A DNA stretch of 64,000 bases, taken from JBKBKN01 sp046294625. Lineage in GTDB: Bacteria > Bacteroidota > Bacteroidia > M30B66. The notes beneath the pieces are model-generated. The model was not told where the DNA came from and did no database searches. It worked only from the letters and a program-made list of their open reading frames with translations. The stretch lies in assembly GCA_046294625.1 (NCBI GenBank), contig JBKBKN010000007.1, forward strand, positions 1 to 64,000. Reading direction: 5' to 3'. Below are positions 52,501 through 61,800 of the stretch, piece after piece. A program made the translations under genes and the position numbers. How positions within the stretch are numbered: position 1 is the first letter of the stretch; each line of letters begins with the position of its first letter.

Positions 52501-52553
52501 GATAAACAAATTAATCAATAGTTCGTTTATAACCAATCAACAGTTCGTTTATA
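52501..52553 (+). promoter_or_regulatory. Operator-like repeat array upstream of the MerR/B12 regulator
   Basis: Three elements: GATAAACAAATTAATC (52501-52516), related to the 16-mer found before the sigma gene and ispH; ATCAATAGTTCGTTTATA (52514-52531); and ATCAACAGTTCGTTTATA (52536-52553). The last two agree at 17 of 18 positions and lie 22 bp apart, two turns of the helix. TAAAC in the first element and GTTTA in the second also form an inverted pair. A near-consensus -7 box, CAGATTTG (52563-52570), follows directly, so bound protein would meet RNA polymerase. Autoregulation is inferred. Confidence 0.6.
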
Positions 52554-52585
52554 TTAGACTAACAGATTTGCGGGGAAGCCAAATT

Positions 52586-53518
52586 ATGAAAATAGGGCAG
52601 GGAAAATATTCAATCAAAGACCTGGAGAGGTTATCCGGAATTAAGGCGCATACAATCAGAATTTGGGAGCAACGCTATAACATATTAGCGCCTGAACGAA
52701 CTAATACCAATATCCGTTTATACAACGATAGGGAATTAAAGCAGCTGCTCAATATTGCCTTGCTCATCAGTCAGGGATCTAAAATATCTCACATCAGCAA
52801 ATTGTCTGAAGAAGAAATCTGCAACAAGATTCACCATATCAGTCTTAATCCAGAGCATCAAGACCAATTTTTTCAGGTGCAGATCAATGAGCTTGTACTG
52901 GCCATGATTGAATTTAAAGACAGTAAATTTGATAAAGTCATTTCTACTTGTACTTTGAAATATGGATTCGAGTCAACCATGATCAACGTATTGATTCCCT
53001 TTTTGCATAAGGTGGGTGTGATGTGGCGAACAGGTGAAGCCAATATCGTGCAGGAGCATTTTATCAGCAATTTGATAAGAAGAAAAATCATTGTAGCTAT
53101 AGATGGTTATGTAGGAACAGAATCTGATGACTCTGATACCTATCTTCTTTTCCTCCCTGAGAACGAACTACATGAATTGGGATTGCTATTTGGAAAATAT
53201 TTACTCAAAGTAAGAGGTAAAAATGTGATTTATCTTGGGCAGAATGTTCCCTTCGAAGATGTAGTTCATTTTTGCAAGAATTTCAATCCAATCTATTTAT
53301 TAACCTTCTTCACTGCCGCATATTCTGCAGATAGCATTAAGAGTTATATCCAAAGCCTTTCCGAACAGGTTGGGAAGACCAAAATACTCATTGCAGGGCC
53401 TCAGATCTGCCAATTAGGCGAACACTACCCATCCAATGTTCAGCCTTTATTTTGTATTCAAGATCTAATTGACCTCGCAGAAGGCAAAACCAATCTGTTT
53501 AACATTTCAAAAAATTAA
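52586..53518 (+). CDS. MerR-family regulator with cobalamin-binding domain (CarH/LitR-like light sensor)
   Basis: 310 residues from the ATG at 52586; the upstream TTG at 52568 sits in the -7 box. Residues ~8-75 are a MerR winged helix (YSIKDLERLSGIKAHTIRIWEQRYNI). Residues ~95-175 form the helical cap with Trp147 and, ten residues later, Glu157-His158, the same W-x9-EH spacing as in CarH. Residues ~185-310 are a B12-binding Rossmann domain, where ELHELG (His196) matches D/E-x-H-x-x-G, the axial ligand motif. CarH-type proteins bind adenosylcobalamin, form tetramers on DNA in the dark and release it in light. Its neighbours (ECF sigma, crtB, ispH) fit control of carotenoid synthesis. Confidence 0.9.
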   Translation: MKIGQGKYSIKDLERLSGIKAHTIRIWEQRYNILAPERTNTNIRLYNDRELKQLLNIALLISQGSKISHISKLSEEEICNKIHHISLNPEHQDQFFQVQINELVLAMIEFKDSKFDKVISTCTLKYGFESTMINVLIPFLHKVGVMWRTGEANIVQEHFISNLIRRKIIVAIDGYVGTESDDSDTYLLFLPENELHELGLLFGKYLLKVRGKNVIYLGQNVPFEDVVHFCKNFNPIYLLTFFTAAYSADSIKSYIQSLSEQVGKTKILIAGPQICQLGEHYPSNVQPLFCIQDLIDLAEGKTNLFNISKN

Positions 53519-53622
53519 TTTAACAATTATTCAAAACAGCCTTGCAAGTCTTGTCTGACAAAGGTTATGTGCAATTGAAATAGTTGTACATACAAATATT
53601 TTTTTGTTTAATGATAAATTAA

Positions 53623-53678
53623 TTTGGTTAAACAGATTTTGTTTAACTATATTTGCTCCATCGTTAAACAAATTAAAC
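53623..53678 (+). promoter_or_regulatory. Sigma-factor promoter with an operator filling the spacer, plus downstream repeat
   Basis: TTTG (53623-53626) and TATATTTG (53648-53655, perfect TAnnTTTG) are 21 bp apart. The whole spacer is the inverted repeat GTTAAAC-N7-GTTTAAC (53627-53647). Past the likely start site, GTTAAACAAATTAAAC (53663-53678) ends 1 nt before the ATG. A protein bound to the spacer would block polymerase, as MerR/CarH repressors do. The binding protein is inferred to be the regulator encoded just upstream. Confidence 0.7.
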
Positions 53679-53679
53679 T

Positions 53680-54186
53680 ATGTCAACAATCGAATTTAAT
53701 GAAAGTGTACTAAGCTACGAGAAGCCGCTTAAGTATTTTGCGCTCAATTTGACATCCAACGATGAGGAGGCAAAGGACCTGTTGCAGGAAACGCTCTTAA
53801 AAGCAATGAGCAATAAGCATCGCTTTGTAGAGAAAACTAATTTGAAGGCCTGGCTTTATACCATCATGAAGAATATCTTCATCAATAACTATCGCAGAGC
53901 CATCAAAACAAACACCATTCTTGACAATACTAAAGATTTGTATTTCATGAATATACCGCAACATGGTAATGGAAATGCGCCGGAGTCGAAATATTCCGAA
54001 AGAGAAATCATCAAGAAGATTGAGATTCTACAAGACGAATACAAAGTACCATTCACTATGTATTTTAATGGCTACAAGTACAAAGAAATAGCAGATTACT
54101 TGGATTTACCTATTGGCACTGTGAAAAGCCGTATTTTTCTTGCCCGCAGACAGCTGATGGCCATGTTGAAAGATTATCGCAGATAA
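53680..54186 (+). CDS. ECF-type RNA polymerase sigma factor
   Basis: 168 residues. Region 2 is at about residues 15-80 (ALNLTSNDEEAKDLLQETLLKAMSNKHRF, LKAWLYTIMKNIFINNYRR). Region 4 is at about residues 110-165 (LQDEYKVPFTMYFNGYKYKEIADYLDLPIGTVKSRIFLARRQL). No anti-sigma gene is adjacent. It lies between the B12-type MerR regulator and crtB (33 nt to crtB) and is probably transcribed with crtB from a promoter with a built-in operator. The layout recalls the LitR-LitS pair of Streptomyces, where a light sensor controls an ECF sigma that drives carotenoid genes; the parallel is inference. Confidence 0.93.
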   Translation: MSTIEFNESVLSYEKPLKYFALNLTSNDEEAKDLLQETLLKAMSNKHRFVEKTNLKAWLYTIMKNIFINNYRRAIKTNTILDNTKDLYFMNIPQHGNGNAPESKYSEREIIKKIEILQDEYKVPFTMYFNGYKYKEIADYLDLPIGTVKSRIFLARRQLMAMLKDYRR

Positions 54187-54219
54187 TCAAGCAACAAACA
54201 CTCAAATCCGCTACAACTT

Positions 54220-55065
54220 ATGATACGAGGAAATAACCTTTACGACGAAACTTGCCTAAAGTGCAGTAAAATCACTACAGTGAATTACAGTACGTCTTTT
54301 TCACTGGGAATAAAAACACTCGCCAAACAATATCATAAGCCTATTTATGCAATTTACGGTTTTGTGCGCTTTGCTGACGAAATTGTTGACACCTTCCACC
54401 ATCAGGATAAAAAAATGATGCTGGAATCATTCAAGCAACAAACACACGAATCGATTACCAATAAACATTCTCTCAATCCAATCTTGCACGCTTTTCAATT
54501 GGTTGTAAATGAATACAATATTGAAATTGAATTGATAGACACTTTTCTGCATAGTATGGAGATGGACTTGCATGACATCAAATACGATCAGGCAGCCTAT
54601 GAAACTTATATTCTTGGATCAGCCGAAGTCGTAGGACTAATGTGTCTTAGAGTGTTTTGTCAGAAGAATGATGAACAATATGAAAAATTGAAACCATACG
54701 CCATGAAGCTTGGTTCTGCTTTTCAAAAAATTAATTTTTTGAGAGACTTAAACAACGATTATTTTAATCTTGGGAGGGTTTATTTTCCGCACCTTGATAT
54801 TCAAAAATTCGATTTACAATCGAAGCAAGCAATTGAAGCAGATATCGAAAAAGATTTCGCTGCCGGACTTGAAGGAATCAAGATGCTTCCCGATGGCGCT
54901 CGTTTTGGGGTGTATGTGGCTTATGTTTACTATTATGCCCTCTTCAAAAAAATCATCAATACCCCACCAAAGGTTATTCTGAAAGAAAGGGTAAGAATAC
55001 CTAATTTCAGAAAGTATATGCTTATTTTAAGCTCATACCTTAAACACTCTTTTGGTCTGATTTAA
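54220..55065 (+). CDS. crtB: Phytoene/squalene synthase family protein (CrtB)
   Basis: 281 residues. It condenses two geranylgeranyl diphosphates to phytoene, the first committed carotenoid step. The two aspartate-rich motifs are RFADEIVDTFH (about residues 49-59) and NFLRDLNNDYFNLGRVYFP (near residue 170). YSTSFSLGIKTL opens the fold. The desaturase partner crtI is not in this window. It is co-oriented with the sigma gene upstream and ispH downstream (45-nt gap holding TTAAAC elements). Confidence 0.93.
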   Translation: MIRGNNLYDETCLKCSKITTVNYSTSFSLGIKTLAKQYHKPIYAIYGFVRFADEIVDTFHHQDKKMMLESFKQQTHESITNKHSLNPILHAFQLVVNEYNIEIELIDTFLHSMEMDLHDIKYDQAAYETYILGSAEVVGLMCLRVFCQKNDEQYEKLKPYAMKLGSAFQKINFLRDLNNDYFNLGRVYFPHLDIQKFDLQSKQAIEADIEKDFAAGLEGIKMLPDGARFGVYVAYVYYYALFKKIINTPPKVILKERVRIPNFRKYMLILSSYLKHSFGLI

Positions 55066-55084
55066 ACAAATCGGCATCTAAAAA

Positions 55085-55100
55085 GTTAAACAAAATAAAC
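55085..55100 (+). promoter_or_regulatory. TTAAAC-type element before ispH
   Basis: GTTAAACAAAATAAAC matches the sigma-gene element at 53663-53678 at 15 of 16 positions and ends 9 nt before the ispH ATG. A second TTTAAACAAA (55061-55070) overlaps the crtB stop codon. Confidence 0.6.
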
Positions 55101-55109
55101 CCATTATCG

Positions 55110-55955
55110 ATGCTCAATTTAAAAGTAACGATTGATCAAAACTCCGGATTTTGCTTCGGTGTTGTATATGCTATTGAAATGGCAGAAGAAGTGCTCCACG
55201 AGCAGGGTTATCTTTATTGTCTTGGCGATATTGTTCACAACGATGAAGAGGTTAATCGATTAAAGTCTATGGGATTAATCATTATTGACCATGCCCAATT
55301 CAACGAATTGAAAAACGAGAAAGTTCTTATTAGGGCACATGGTGAGCCCCCATCAACTTATCAGAAAGCAATTGAAAATAACATCACCCTAATAGACGCC
55401 ACCTGTCCGGTAGTGTTGAAACTTCAAAATAGAATTAGAAACTCTTACGACAAAAAAGAAACCATCTTTCTGATGGGGAAAAAGGGTCATGCCGAAGTGA
55501 CCGGCTTAATGGGTCAAATTAACAATGAAGGAGTGGTATTTACTGATATTGAAGAGTTAGAAGGATCCAATTTGCCTGCAGAAGTTACGCTTTACACGCA
55601 AACCACTAAGAGTAAGCAGAAATTTCACGAAACAAAGCGTGCGTTGGAAAGTAAGGGAATAAAGGTAAATGCTCATGATACCATTTGTAGTCAGGTATCT
55701 GACCGAGATGTAGAGCTCAGGGAATTTTCTAAAGCTTTCGACAAAATTGTTTTTGTGTCAGGTACAAAATCTTCGAACGGCAAAGTGCTTTATAACGTTT
55801 GCAAAGAGCAAAACCCGAACACCTATTTTATTAGTACCCCCGAAGAGCTAAATAAGGAATGGTTCAAAGCCAATGACTCCGTTGGTATTTGCGGTGCTAC
55901 TTCCACACCAATGTGGCTGATGGAGAATGTCCAAAAGGCGATTGAAAACTTCTGA
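55110..55955 (+). CDS. ispH: 4-hydroxy-3-methylbut-2-enyl diphosphate reductase
   Basis: 281 residues. This is the last step of the MEP isoprenoid pathway, giving IPP and DMAPP. The iron-sulfur cysteines are Cys15 (SGFCFGV), Cys99 (DATCPVV) and Cys193 (DTICSQV). His43, His127 and Glu129 (GHAEV) are the substrate and proton-transfer residues. Placing ispH beside crtB lets precursor supply rise together with carotenoid synthesis. The end overlaps the next gene by 29 nt if that gene begins at its ATG. Confidence 0.96.
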   Translation: MLNLKVTIDQNSGFCFGVVYAIEMAEEVLHEQGYLYCLGDIVHNDEEVNRLKSMGLIIIDHAQFNELKNEKVLIRAHGEPPSTYQKAIENNITLIDATCPVVLKLQNRIRNSYDKKETIFLMGKKGHAEVTGLMGQINNEGVVFTDIEELEGSNLPAEVTLYTQTTKSKQKFHETKRALESKGIKVNAHDTICSQVSDRDVELREFSKAFDKIVFVSGTKSSNGKVLYNVCKEQNPNTYFISTPEELNKEWFKANDSVGICGATSTPMWLMENVQKAIENF

Positions 55956-56412
55956 ATCCTACTTCGGCTTGAAAATCAAAATTAAAACAGCCATTGATGG
56001 AAAATCTCCGGAAGCAGCACTAAGTGCATTTGATAAAAATCTTTTTTCTGCTCTAGCGCCAATCTTTCCTAAGCTTGAGATTAATAGATTCGATGGTAGT
56101 GAGCCGGGATGTACAGTTGACATTACACTCAATGCCGGACTGTTTAAACAAAGATGGGTAAGCAAAATCACAGAACGTGAAACCACACCGCAAGATGCCT
56201 GGTTTGTAGATGAAGGTGTTAAACTTCCTTTTTTTCTAAAATTCTGGCGGCATAAGCATCACATCATGCTAGATAAGGATCAGCTTTATATTATCGATGA
56301 TATTTATTTCAAATCGCATACACTCCTCTTTTCACTATTGCTCTATCCCATTTTGTATTTACAGTTTAGGGCAAGAAAACCGATTTATAAGCGGTGGTTC
56401 AAAAGTCTATAA
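55927..56412 (+). CDS. SRPBCC-like ligand-binding-domain protein of the carotenoid cluster
   Basis: 161 residues from the ATG at 55927, or 147 from a TTG at 55969 (start KIKIKTAIDG), which fits SRPBCC homologues better and avoids the 29-nt overlap with ispH. ALAPIFPKLEINRFDGSEPGCTVDITL, QRWVSKITERE and WFVDEGVKLPFFLKFWRHKH are the strands of a START/SRPBCC fold. A hydrophobic helix (LLFSLLLYPILYLQF) near the end suggests membrane contact. Similar genes lie in carotenoid clusters of other Bacteroidota, but their function is not established. A strong terminator ends the run. Confidence 0.8.
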   Translation: MSKRRLKTSESYFGLKIKIKTAIDGKSPEAALSAFDKNLFSALAPIFPKLEINRFDGSEPGCTVDITLNAGLFKQRWVSKITERETTPQDAWFVDEGVKLPFFLKFWRHKHHIMLDKDQLYIIDDIYFKSHTLLFSLLLYPILYLQFRARKPIYKRWFKSL

Positions 56413-56430
56413 AATCAATAATTAACAAAT

Positions 56431-56467
56431 AAAATAGGGGGATCGCAGTAAGCTATCCCCCTATTTT
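56431..56467. terminator. Terminator of the carotenoid cluster (bidirectional)
   Basis: AAAATAGGGGGAT (56431-56443) pairs perfectly with ATCCCCCTATTTT (56455-56467) over an 11-nt loop. A/T runs outside both arms suit termination from either side; the next gene is convergent. Confidence 0.85.
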
Positions 56468-56530
56468 GTATTGTTAACTACCCAGTAAACGATATCTATT
56501 TTAAGTCACCGTTCCATATTGGTATCGGAT

Positions 56531-58321
56531 TTATTGCAAAATTAGTTTTTTGCTGAGTCTCGCTTTATGGCTGCTTAAGCTAATATTGTAGATGCCCTTT
56601 GCCAATCCTGAAACGGAAATTGTTTTTGTCCAGGCGCCAAATACGTTGAAACTTTCTCTACTAATTACTTGACCCAGCATGTTTTGAATTTCTAATACAT
56701 ACAACTCCGGTTTAGTTGTTTCGCCTTGAAGCATGGTGATATCGTTTGCAGGGTTAGGGAACATATAAACCCTTGCCAATTCAGGGTCGATTTCAAAGAT
56801 GCTCAACTTTTCTACCACCACATTAATGGTAATTTGATTGGTGCCGCAGGCATTGGTTACGGTGAGAGTTACAGGGTAAGTGCCATCGAATGGGAAGGTG
56901 AATGATGGATTCTCTTGGGTACTCGTGTTTCCTCCTCCAAAGTTCCATAGAAAACTTGCACCATCCTGAGAAGTGTTGGTAAATGACACAGTGTATGAAT
57001 CATTCACCTGGCTGTAAGAGAAATTAGCAACCGGAACACTGATTTCATTTACAATTATTGGCTCTGAACTTGCAGTTCCGCAGCCATCGCTTGACTGTGC
57101 GGTTACGCTGTAGGTTCCGGCTGCACTTACCGTAATGGATGTTCCGGTGGCGCCTGTTGACCACACATAATTGGTAAAGCCTGTTGCAGCGGTCAAGGTA
57201 ACAGAAGTGCCTTCGCAGAAAGATACCGGCGACGGAGGAGTAACCCCAATCGTCTGCGCCTGACCATCAGTGATGGTGATGTTGGCTGTGTTTTGTTCTC
57301 CAATGGTGGCAGGGTCTGAACTGATTACACGAATTCTGTAGCCCGTACCCGTAGGAGTTCCTGTTGGGATTGTTCCTGAAATTGTTCCACTGGTGGTAGA
57401 AGCCAAAGTACCTATGTTAACCGGATTGGCAAAACTACCTGCGGCATTTGATAATTGGGCCGTAAACACATTGCCGGCGGTGTAGTTTCCGGTGGCAGTA
57501 AATGGAATATTCACTGTTTGTCCTGTGCAATAGGATAGCGGGCTGATATTTCCCGTGTTAATCGCATTTGGTTGAGCAGATGATGAACCAATAATGCTGA
57601 TATCATCTATACTGTATCCGATGCTAGGACCAGGGAAAGCAGTATTATTGGCGCCGTTGGCTAATCTAAAACCAAAACGAAGATTGGCTTGATTGGCAAA
57701 TTCAGGTCTGGTCACAGTTTCCTCTACCCATTGTGCATTCTGGGTAAAGTGCGTAGCTGTTGCAAATTGAACCTGCGTCCATGTTGCACCTTGATTGGTG
57801 CTAAAAAATAACTGCATGAAAGAATTATTGGCTCCGGTGCCCATCCACCAAAACTTAAGACTTACTTCATCAAATCCAGTTGTGCTAACATCGCTGCTCA
57901 TTCGTGTGAAGTGGTTCATAGCCGCAACACACAATCCATCTGGACCTAAATAGCCGGCATTCATTGGGCCATCAGTAGCAGTAATGTGTAAGTAATTACT
58001 CGTTGGCCCTCCAGCTATTGCTGCTGGCTGTGTGGGCGTATTTGCAAAAGTATAATTACCAGGAAGCGGAAGTCCAAATACCGTACAATTGATAGTGCCT
58101 TGACCGCCCTGATAGATATTGTTCACTATCCAATAGTTAAATATATTCTGTGGAACATTAGGACCCACCGTTGACTGAGCGTCGGTGGTGTTTAATGTCC
58201 AGGTGTTGGTTGCTCCGTTAAAATTTTCGCTGTAAAGGATTGTTTGTGCCGAAAGAGCGCATGGTCCAATGATACAGAGTAAATAAAGAAGGGATTTAAT
58301 CCTTGAGTAAATTGTTTGCAT
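56531..58321 (-). CDS. T9SS type A cargo with jelly-roll N-domain, Ig-like repeats and PKD
   Basis: 596 residues with signal peptide MQTIYSRIKSLLYLLCIIGPCALSAQ. The N-domain (SENFNGATNTWTLNTTD ... YSIDDISIIG) aligns with that of the cargo at 18.0-20.5 kb. An Ig-like module (AGNVFTAQLSNAAGSF ... TGYRIRVISSDP), one W-S-T-G-x-T-G-x-x-I-T-V repeat, a PKD domain (FLWNFGGGNTSTQENPSF) and a type A sorting domain (YMFPNPANDITML ... AKGIYNISL) follow. It is a shorter paralogue of that gene. Probably surface-exposed; ligand unknown. Confidence 0.92.
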   Translation of the reverse strand: MQTIYSRIKSLLYLLCIIGPCALSAQTILYSENFNGATNTWTLNTTDAQSTVGPNVPQNIFNYWIVNNIYQGGQGTINCTVFGLPLPGNYTFANTPTQPAAIAGGPTSNYLHITATDGPMNAGYLGPDGLCVAAMNHFTRMSSDVSTTGFDEVSLKFWWMGTGANNSFMQLFFSTNQGATWTQVQFATATHFTQNAQWVEETVTRPEFANQANLRFGFRLANGANNTAFPGPSIGYSIDDISIIGSSSAQPNAINTGNISPLSYCTGQTVNIPFTATGNYTAGNVFTAQLSNAAGSFANPVNIGTLASTTSGTISGTIPTGTPTGTGYRIRVISSDPATIGEQNTANITITDGQAQTIGVTPPSPVSFCEGTSVTLTAATGFTNYVWSTGATGTSITVSAAGTYSVTAQSSDGCGTASSEPIIVNEISVPVANFSYSQVNDSYTVSFTNTSQDGASFLWNFGGGNTSTQENPSFTFPFDGTYPVTLTVTNACGTNQITINVVVEKLSIFEIDPELARVYMFPNPANDITMLQGETTKPELYVLEIQNMLGQVISRESFNVFGAWTKTISVSGLAKGIYNISLSSHKARLSKKLILQ

Positions 58322-58349
58322 AGTTGTTTGTGTAGTTTTTTCAATCTAA

Positions 58350-58357
58350 CAAATTTA
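58350..58357 (-). promoter_or_regulatory. -7 box of the T9SS cargo gene at 56.5-58.3 kb
   Basis: The minus strand reads TAAATTTG, a perfect TAnnTTTG, 28 nt upstream of the ATG. Confidence 0.6.
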
Positions 58358-58776
58358 CAAATAGAATCGAATGTTTATGCAATATCTGAAATCCAACAAA
58401 TCATGCTGTTAAAAAGGATGAAAATAATGGATTAAAGCAAAAGGTTTCTGGAAACAAGTTAAGCATTCAACGAACGATTTTACCCACATCGGGTATGTTT
58501 GTTAAGATGAGATTGGGATAGCATCGATGCGCTTTTTGCGAAGCCGATTAGATCAATTCTTTTCATACTAACATCGTTAAGTCGGTTTCATGTTATTTTG
58601 TTTCTTGCGAATTGGCTGAATTCGGCAAGTTTCATTGCCATTATGGGCGATCATAATTCGATAGGCTTTATCTGAAAAACACATGATACTGATGAAAAAA
58701 ATCTTCAGAAGTTCACATATTCAGATTACATCGCCATTTATTAACCTGAACTATGCAACAATTTCTAAATCAGTCT
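58358..58776. other. Long divergent intergenic region between two T9SS cargo genes
   Basis: About 420 AT-rich bases with no supported gene, repeat or hairpin terminator. Both flanking genes have -7 boxes at its edges, and the size leaves room for regulation I cannot read. Confidence 0.5.
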
Positions 58777-58784
58777 TATTTTTG
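58777..58784 (+). promoter_or_regulatory. -7 box of the delta-60 repeat gene
   Basis: TATTTTTG, a perfect TAnnTTTG, 44 nt upstream of the ATG at 58829. Confidence 0.55.
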
Positions 58785-58828
58785 CTTAGCATTGCGAAAT
58801 AATTAAAACACATACTTAATCAAAACAA

Positions 58829-61800
58829 ATGAACAAAATGAAAAAACTGTTTGTACTTTTTTTATTTTACCTTGGCATTCAGCTTCATCAGCTGGGTGCC
58901 CAACAGCCAGGTGACATAGATAACACTTTTAACTCAATTGACCAAGGATTTTCCTTCGGAGAAGGTTTCAACGGAGCTATTCACAACATAGTAGTTGAGC
59001 CGGATGGCAAATACATAGTTGCGGGAGATTTTACCATTTATAATGGCCAGTCAAGAAACAGAATCATCCGATTGAACGCTGATGGCTCAATCGACAACAC
59101 TTTCAATCCCGGGTCAGGTTTCAATAGCTCGGTTTTCGCTTTAGCATTACAGAGTGATGGTAAAATTGTAGCAGGAGGGTCCTTCACTTCTTACAATGGA
59201 ACAGCACGAAACAGAATAGCAAGACTTAACAGCAATGGGACAATCGACACTGACTTCAACCCGGGTACAGGATTTAACAGCACGGTGAATGCGATTGCTA
59301 TCCAAGCGGATCAAAAAATCTTAGTTGGAGGGCAATTTGCAACCTTCAATGGCGGCGCAAGAGCATTTATCGCCCGACTTGAATCCAATGGAACATTAGA
59401 CAACTCTATCGATTTTGGAACAGGGTTTAGCGCTTCTGCCAACATTCGTACTATTGCCATTCAATCGGACAATAAAATATTAATAGGTGGAGCTTTTACT
59501 ACATATAATAGCACAACTTCCAATAGAATCGTGCGTATCGAAGCGAATGGTACCATTGATGGAGCATTTAATATTGGAACAGGTGCACAAAATACAGTTG
59601 AAGACATCAAAATTCTTCAAGATGGTAAGATTTACTTGGCTGGATCATTTACCAACTACAATGGAATTGGCAGAAACAGAATTGTAAGAATTGAAGCCAA
59701 TGGCGCAATTGACAACACATTCAACCCGGGTTCAGGTTTCTCTACTACAGTAAACAGCATTGCCATTCAGGCTGATGGGAAAATTGTAGCCGGTGGCGGG
59801 TTTACTTCATTTAATGGTGTGAATGCCAGCAGAATTGCCAGAATCCTTCCTTCAGGAGCATTGGATACTGAATTCAACATTGGAACAGGCTTCAATTCAA
59901 CAATAAACATTATTCGCTTTCAAGCTGATGGAAAAATCATGACCGGAGGTAATCAGACCAACTATAATAGTAATTCGATGGCCTATCTCGGTCGTTTAAA
60001 TGCTGACGGTACAAGAGATTTCAGCTTCAATTCAGGAAGCGGATTTAATGGTCCAGTGCAAACAATCAAAGTTGCTTCTGACTCAAGAATTTGGGTAGGA
60101 GGGACTTTTACCCGTTATTTTAATGACAATACAAATAATATTGTAAGACTTAACACAGATGGTAGCCGTGATGCAACGTTTAACGCGGCAGGAACTGGTT
60201 TCAATAATAATGTTTTTGCAATTGAAGAGTTGAATGACGGAATCACGCTTATTGGAGGGCAATTTTCGACATACAATGGTGCTACGCATAACAGAATTGT
60301 TGCTTTAAACCAGAATGGTACAATAAACACTTCCATCAATTTTGGCTCTGGATTTAACGGCGTAGTAAGGGCTATTGTGAAGCAGCCTGATGGAAAGATT
60401 CTGATTGGTGGTTCTTTTAATACCTACAGCGGCAACACCATAAACCGCATTGTTCGCTTAAATACTGACGGGTCAATTGATGCAGGGTTCAATATTGGCA
60501 CCGGTTTTTCAGGCACAGTTAGATGCATTGCTTTACAATCTGATGGGAAAATAATTGTGGGCGGAGAGTTCACATCCTACGACGGGAACACCGCTAGAAA
60601 CAGAATAGTAAGATTGAATACCGATGGTACATTAGACAATGGCTTTCAAGTTGGAACAGCATTCAGTAATTCCGTGACTAAAATTGTCATAGATAATAAT
60701 GACAGAATTTATGCGGTTGGTGAGTTTATCACTTTCAACTCTGTAAACAGAAACAGAATTGTTCGCTTAAACAATGATGGATCATTAGATGGCAACTTTA
60801 ACCCGGGCACCGGATTTAATAATTCTACCAATGACATTGCTCTCCAACAAGATGGTAAAGTGATTGTGGGTGGCTTATTTACTTCTTATGGTGGTCAAAC
60901 CAGGAACTTCATCGCCCGTTTGAACAATGATGGTCTCCTAGACCTTGCCTACAACGTGGGTACCGGATTTAATAATACTGTAAATACAGTTGCTATCCAA
61001 AGCGATGGCAAAGCGCTTGTAGGAGGTTTATTTGTTTCTTATCGTGAAGTGGGACGAAACCGTATTGCCAGATTGCTGAATCCGTCGGAAGATATTGTGA
61101 TTACATCTGTAAACCCGAATCCGGTATGTCGTGGCAATGAAGTGACCGTAAACTTCAACGCAACTTTATTCATCCCTACCGGAAATCTGGTGCTCGAGTT
61201 GAGCAACTCGAATGGCAACTTCTCAAATCCTGTAGTATTGTCAACTATTTCAGCGGTGACATCAGGGTCATTTACGGCTACTATTCCTGAAAGCACACCA
61301 ATAGGTGAAGGTTACCGTTTTAGAATTGTAAGTTCTGCTCCTGCCCTAACTGGTTCTGACAATGGCAACGATGTAAGTGTAGTAGAAAATATTTCGGTAA
61401 CCATCAATGGACCGGCTACTACTAATGTGAATACTGCAACTACTTTCCAAGCGAGTGTAGTTGGTACTGCTACAACAATTAGCTGGGATATGGGTGATGG
61501 AACAACTTATGAAAACCAAGCTACCGTACAACATACGTTCACGGCCACAGGTAGCTATACTGTGACACTCACAGTGGATAACGGCGTTTGTTCTTCTACT
61601 ATTAGTCAAGCAATCGAAGTTGGGACAACCAGCGTCTCGAATTTTGACAGCGATACTTTTATAAAAGTTTTCACTGCCGGCGACCAACTACAAATCATCA
61701 ACGAAGGACAAGTGGACAAAGCTGAAGTAGCTATTTTCAACTTAGCAGGACAAATGGTGAAACAGTGGAATCAAATTTCACTAAACGCCGGAAGCATGTT

